Assembly (NCBI RefSeq): GCF_030272615.1
Contig: NC_081407.1
Coordinates: forward strand, 441,531,213 to 441,591,212
DNA length: 60,000 bases
Direction of reading: 5' to 3'
Source: Cryptomeria japonica
Lineage: Eukaryota > Streptophyta > Pinopsida > Cupressales > Cupressaceae
In this document: in pieces, positions 56,401 through 60,000 of the stretch
How positions within the stretch are numbered: position 1 is the first letter of the stretch
How the letters are laid out: each line of letters opens with the position of its first letter
Notes under the pieces: model-generated
What the model saw: only the letters and a program-made list of their open reading frames with translations
What the model was told of the DNA's origin: nothing
Database searches by the model: none
Translations under genes and position numbers: made by a program

Positions 56401-58127
56401 ATTGTATGGATGGGCCACAACACCTTTGTCAAGCTTCACAACACAGTTATCAATGTGGGTGGGTATAAAATCTCCCAAGGTACTTCTCTCCTTTTTTGGA
56501 GGATCCTTAGGGTTCTACTCTACAAGCCTTAGATAGTGGTTGATTCCTCCCTTCCTCAATGGCTCAATGGGTGTGGTAGCGAAATATTATCATCATACAT
56601 GCATTATGTATGACTCTAGTCCCTTACCAATTAGGACACTGCCTGCTACTTACATTGGCATAAATGAAAGGCCATTACCATATACTCCCCCATAATCATA
56701 CTTCTCAGTGGATTAAGAAAGGCATGGGTATTGAGAATCTAAACAACAAGCGCTATCAACTTTATGGATCCATTCTCTCTATATTCTAAATTGCTTCAAG
56801 TTAAATTAATTATTCACCACTTCCTTTACTATCTTAATCTTTGCATTTAAAACCCCAATGGAGTTCCAAATCAACTGCATAGCGTTGGATGACATAGGCC
56901 TATGAAGGATAGTGGAGAGCCTCCTTGTGAAGTCTATTTTGTTTTCATTATGTGCTTTGTTAAAAGTATGGAATTTTGGTTTATCTAATCGAATCAATAT
57001 GATTTGATTGGTTTTCCCTTTACAATGTGTAAATTTGATAAAGCTTAGAGCAACATACACCAACACATACAATCCATGCCTTGTTCTTGTGTGCATATAA
57101 ACTTGATCTGTAAATTTGCTCATCATTTCTATCTAAGGTATCTTCTTCCATAATGAATGCCTAATGGATTCCACATCTTTCAAATATGTTGACATGGCAA
57201 CTGCAATCATCACTCTCCATGATCTTTCAAACCAGTAGATTTGTTTTCTAACACAACAACAACCCATTCAATAAACCCTTATATTACTCTTGCTCATTGG
57301 ATGAACATAACTAAATTTATTTCAATACTCAAATAGAGGTTAAAATGTTAGGATTTTTGAGCAACTAGGCATATTTGGTTTGGATTTCTCAATTTTTGAG
57401 CATTTATAACCTCCCAAGGTTAGTATTTTGACTTTTCAAAGCAATAAGTTAGGCTTGCTCAGTTTTTGAGCATTTCTAACCTTTCAAGGTTAGAAATATG
57501 ATTTTTTTTAGCAACAAAGGGCATTAAGCAAAGAAACACTTGTAACTACTCCATCCGAACCTACATAAGGCCTTTTTATTTCTCTTTCTCTTCAAAAAGA
57601 TAAAAATGGGAAATATATTGAAAAAAAATTAAAATATTTGAATTATATTCAAAAGAATAATTCAAATATTTTTCATTAGACTTTAATGCCTTGGTTTAGG
57701 AAAAATGGCCACAACTTTCAACTGGTAAGAAGTTAGGCTCCAAAATTTGAAACACACCTTCAGGATAGGAAAATGAGAATATACCATCATTTTTTCCTCA
57801 TGATGAAACCTAGGGTGAGGGATTTTAATTATTTTTTAGCGAGGGACATCAAAATTTTAAATTTTAAAATATGGCAAATTGTGAACTGGGTTTAGGCAAA
57901 AATTGGTCATATGACACAAAAGATGCTTAGAACATGTTCACAAAGTGATTTTCCTAAATTTTTTATAATTTTGAAAATCCATCCATTTTTCATATTTTGA
58001 CTGACAACAACCTTGGATCACATGCTCACTCATTTCATAGAGATACATATATGGGTCTTCATTCAACATTGGGACCAATTTGAAGTTAAAATTTTGGGTA
58101 TTTCAAATGTGGGGCAACAATTCATCA
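56401..58127. other. unassigned stretch with a 70-bp degenerate tandem repeat
   Basis: No supported gene. A minus-strand frame of 106 codons at 56806-57126 has no recognisable motif. TTTTTGAGCATTTATAACCT at 57393 and TTTTTGAGCATTTCTAACCT at 57463 mark two copies of a 70-bp unit (about 57345-57500). The rest is AT-rich. Confidence 0.45.
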
Positions 58128-58362
58128 CACCTTTATTCTTATCTCCAACAATCTGATTCTCAGAATGATTCAATCTTACATACCCTGGAGTCTTCAGATT
58201 GTTCTAATTCTCAAACTCGGGATCCTGAACATCTTCATCGGTAGCAGCAACAGTCTCTATCTATACCAGATCATTTTTCTTAGGCTCTTCAGGTTGAATA
58301 GGAGCTAAAACAACATGTTGACCTTCATCATAAGCTCTGATTTCCTTCCCAAGGTTTTCGTC
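58128..58362 (-). pseudogene. copia integrase-RT linker fragment
   Basis: The minus strand reads LGKEIRAYDEGQHVVLAP, an acidic stretch, then TPGYVRLNHSENQIVGDK, the phrase that precedes RT in plant copia (compare [13 protein letters not shown] of element B). Two TAG codons. No LTR or neighbouring pol sequence, so this is an isolated scrap. Confidence 0.8.
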
Positions 58363-59261
58363 TACTTGTTAGTCTCAAATTTTGATTCCCTCTTATCCCC
58401 TGTAAGAAAATGAACAACTTTGTTTGCAATGAAGAGATCAAGGAAAAAGAATATTAGAGTAACATATGACAAGGTTTCGAGAACCTTCTACACTTTGAAC
58501 TTATCCAAAGTTCAGGTGGGTATACCTTTTGTGAATGATTTCACACTTTTAAACAAGATCCATAGTAAACTAGTGGATTTTATCACCTCAACATAAACTG
58601 AAATAATAAAGGAAAATTATGCTCATTTTCAGTACTGATCCTCAAGAGATGTAGAAAGAAAACTACAACTGATACCAGTGCCTTATCTAGACTACAAAGT
58701 CATCTAAATTAAGCAAGGATTTCACAATTAAACATCCCCATACATCTCATCACTTTGGCTTTTTTTAACCCCATACATGCCTGACATATATAAGAGTTCT
58801 TTCTTGTTAAACTAAACAGTTTTTATCAAATTCAAAGCTTCAAACAAAGTAACCTACTGATAGAGATATTTCATGCATATTTAATTCCTCTCTTGAAGAG
58901 AAAAGCTAAGAAACATATCCATAAAGATTACATTACAATCCATTTTCAGTTGAATAACCCTAGATTACTCAAATGAAACTAGTAAATTACTGTAATCACA
59001 CCAGAAGACAACACAGTTTTTGGCTCAAAAGTTTCTGATTTGCATATTGATATTCATTCTTGAAAAAATCTTACATAACTCAAAGTATTCTCTGTAATAA
59101 CTAGAAAAACTCAAATATATTTCTGCAGAGTTTCTTTACAAAATTCTTGTGATCCCTTTTACACTAGTCCTGATATCCATTTATAATATTATGGATGCTT
59201 ACAAGCTTTAGACATTCCTAAGAAAAGTTTGTTACAAACCATGATAGACTCCAATAAACAG
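58363..59261. other. unassigned stretch downstream of the decayed gene
   Basis: No gene seen. AT-rich; TTTCTGCAGAGTTTCTTTAC near 59121 resembles CTACAGAATTTAGCAGAGTT near 41208 in the minus-strand LTR, but too briefly to claim homology. Confidence 0.4.
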
Positions 59262-60000
59262 TTACAAGTCCTTCTCAATATCAACAACCTCTTCTGTTTG
59301 TTGTTCTATTGCAACCTCTTCTACTTGCTCTGGAGCATCTTCCTTTTGTCTGACATATTTGCCCTTCCACTCCTAGAACATGTCATCACTTGGCCAAGAA
59401 AAGTTAACTATCTTCTATTTTATTCCTTCTAGCCTCTTCCAAGTGACCCTTAACAGCCCAATTTCTGTTTCTATGAAACCATAATGTGATTTCACTTTTT
59501 CAATTTCTTCAATTGTTTGGACAAATAGGGATGTGTCATCGGTGTTAATAATTTCATTAACCCTTAAGGACAATTTGTGGTCCAGCTCTTCTAGCCAGGT
59601 CTTCTCCTCTTTCAACTAAATTGGACCAACAAATCCCCCTAGAAACAATTCAAATTTGTGATCTGAATATTCTTTTCTCTATAATTGGGCTTTTCTTTTT
59701 ACACCTGCCCTTTCCTCTGATAGTAAATTCATCTCTTTTATGAACTCACTGGTGGACCTTAGATTGTCATTCTCTTCTGCATCTTCATGGGATGAACACA
59801 TGAGCTCTAACTCCTTACCTCTAGGAATCCACTTATTTAGGATTGGTTCCAAAGTGGCTTCATCCTCTCTGAATTTAATCAAAACATCCAGAATCCTCTT
59901 CATATTAATGTATGTAATGGAGGCTTTGATTGAATCAGCAAACTTCAAGATTGTAGCTTTCACCTTTTCTTCATACTTGTTTGCAAACAAGGCTTGAGCT
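59262..60000 (-). pseudogene. 3' part of an unknown decayed gene with acidic tail
   Basis: A single minus-strand frame runs from the window edge to a TAA at 59262-59264, about 246 codons, interrupted by four TAG codons (near 59679, 59617, 59416, 59368). The content is helical and charged (KVKATILKFADSIKASITYI, LIKFREDEATLEPILNKWIP, HKLSLRVNEIINTDDTSLFV) and ends in a Glu-rich tail (VEEVAIEQQTEEVVDIEKDL). No known domain. It resembles in style the C-terminal parts of the ORF2 proteins of elements A and C, but I see no convincing alignment. The gene continues beyond the window. Confidence 0.5.

Overview
The window looks like a repeat-rich nuclear region of a seed plant, probably a gymnosperm (conifer-type genome). 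It has no bacterial features and is almost entirely mobile DNA. The evidence is nested plant LTR retrotransposons primed by initiator tRNA-Met, a gene with GT-AG introns, plant PPR gene fossils and an organelle-derived insert carrying a plastid ndhH piece. The gymnosperm call is inference from element style and density. I saw no intact host gene.

Bases 1-2313 are AT-rich with a possible LTR-like segment and a decayed minus-strand frame. Bases 2314-38573 are one stack of five LTR retrotransposons whose order can be read from LTR ends, primer sites and 5-bp target duplications. Element B (Ty1/copia, minus strand, 2314-38573, duplication CATAT) is the oldest. Element A (plus, 4237-10990, duplication CCTTC) sits in B's RNase H, and element C (plus, 14496-36106) sits in B's protease. 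Element D (copia, minus, 14672-28687) sits in the 5' LTR of C, and element E (copia, minus, 19455-26783, duplication TTACC) sits in the gag of D. A 0.95-kb organelle-derived piece interrupts B's integrase. B, D and E encode decayed gag-protease-integrase-RT-RNase H. A and C have no polymerase. They encode a gag-like protein with four CCHC knuckle positions plus a large second protein that is similar between them, and their LTRs resemble those of B and E. This suggests two non-autonomous elements moved in trans by copia-type partners.

Bases 38574-41300 hold the 5' part of a different minus-strand element: LTR with TATA box, a tRNA-Arg-type primer site and an ORF1-like gene with a triplicated motif, resembling the Tat/Ogre group of Ty3/gypsy. 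B inserted just past the end of that gene. Bases 41.3-45.9 kb hold PPR fossils and degenerate repeats.

Bases about 45.9-53.35 kb form a probable DNA transposon of unassigned family. Arrays of a palindromic motif around GTAC lie at both ends. Inside are a ten-exon plus-strand gene with phase-0 introns throughout its 3' part and a facing minus-strand transposase-like gene, with a 359-bp tandem array between them. This is the best candidate for an undescribed system.

Bases 53.35-54.95 kb are purine-rich microsatellite and a palindrome-rich repeat. Bases 55-60 kb carry more PPR fossils, a copia scrap and the end of an unknown decayed gene. In-frame TAG codons are common in nearly every gene, pointing to old, methylated, decaying copies.
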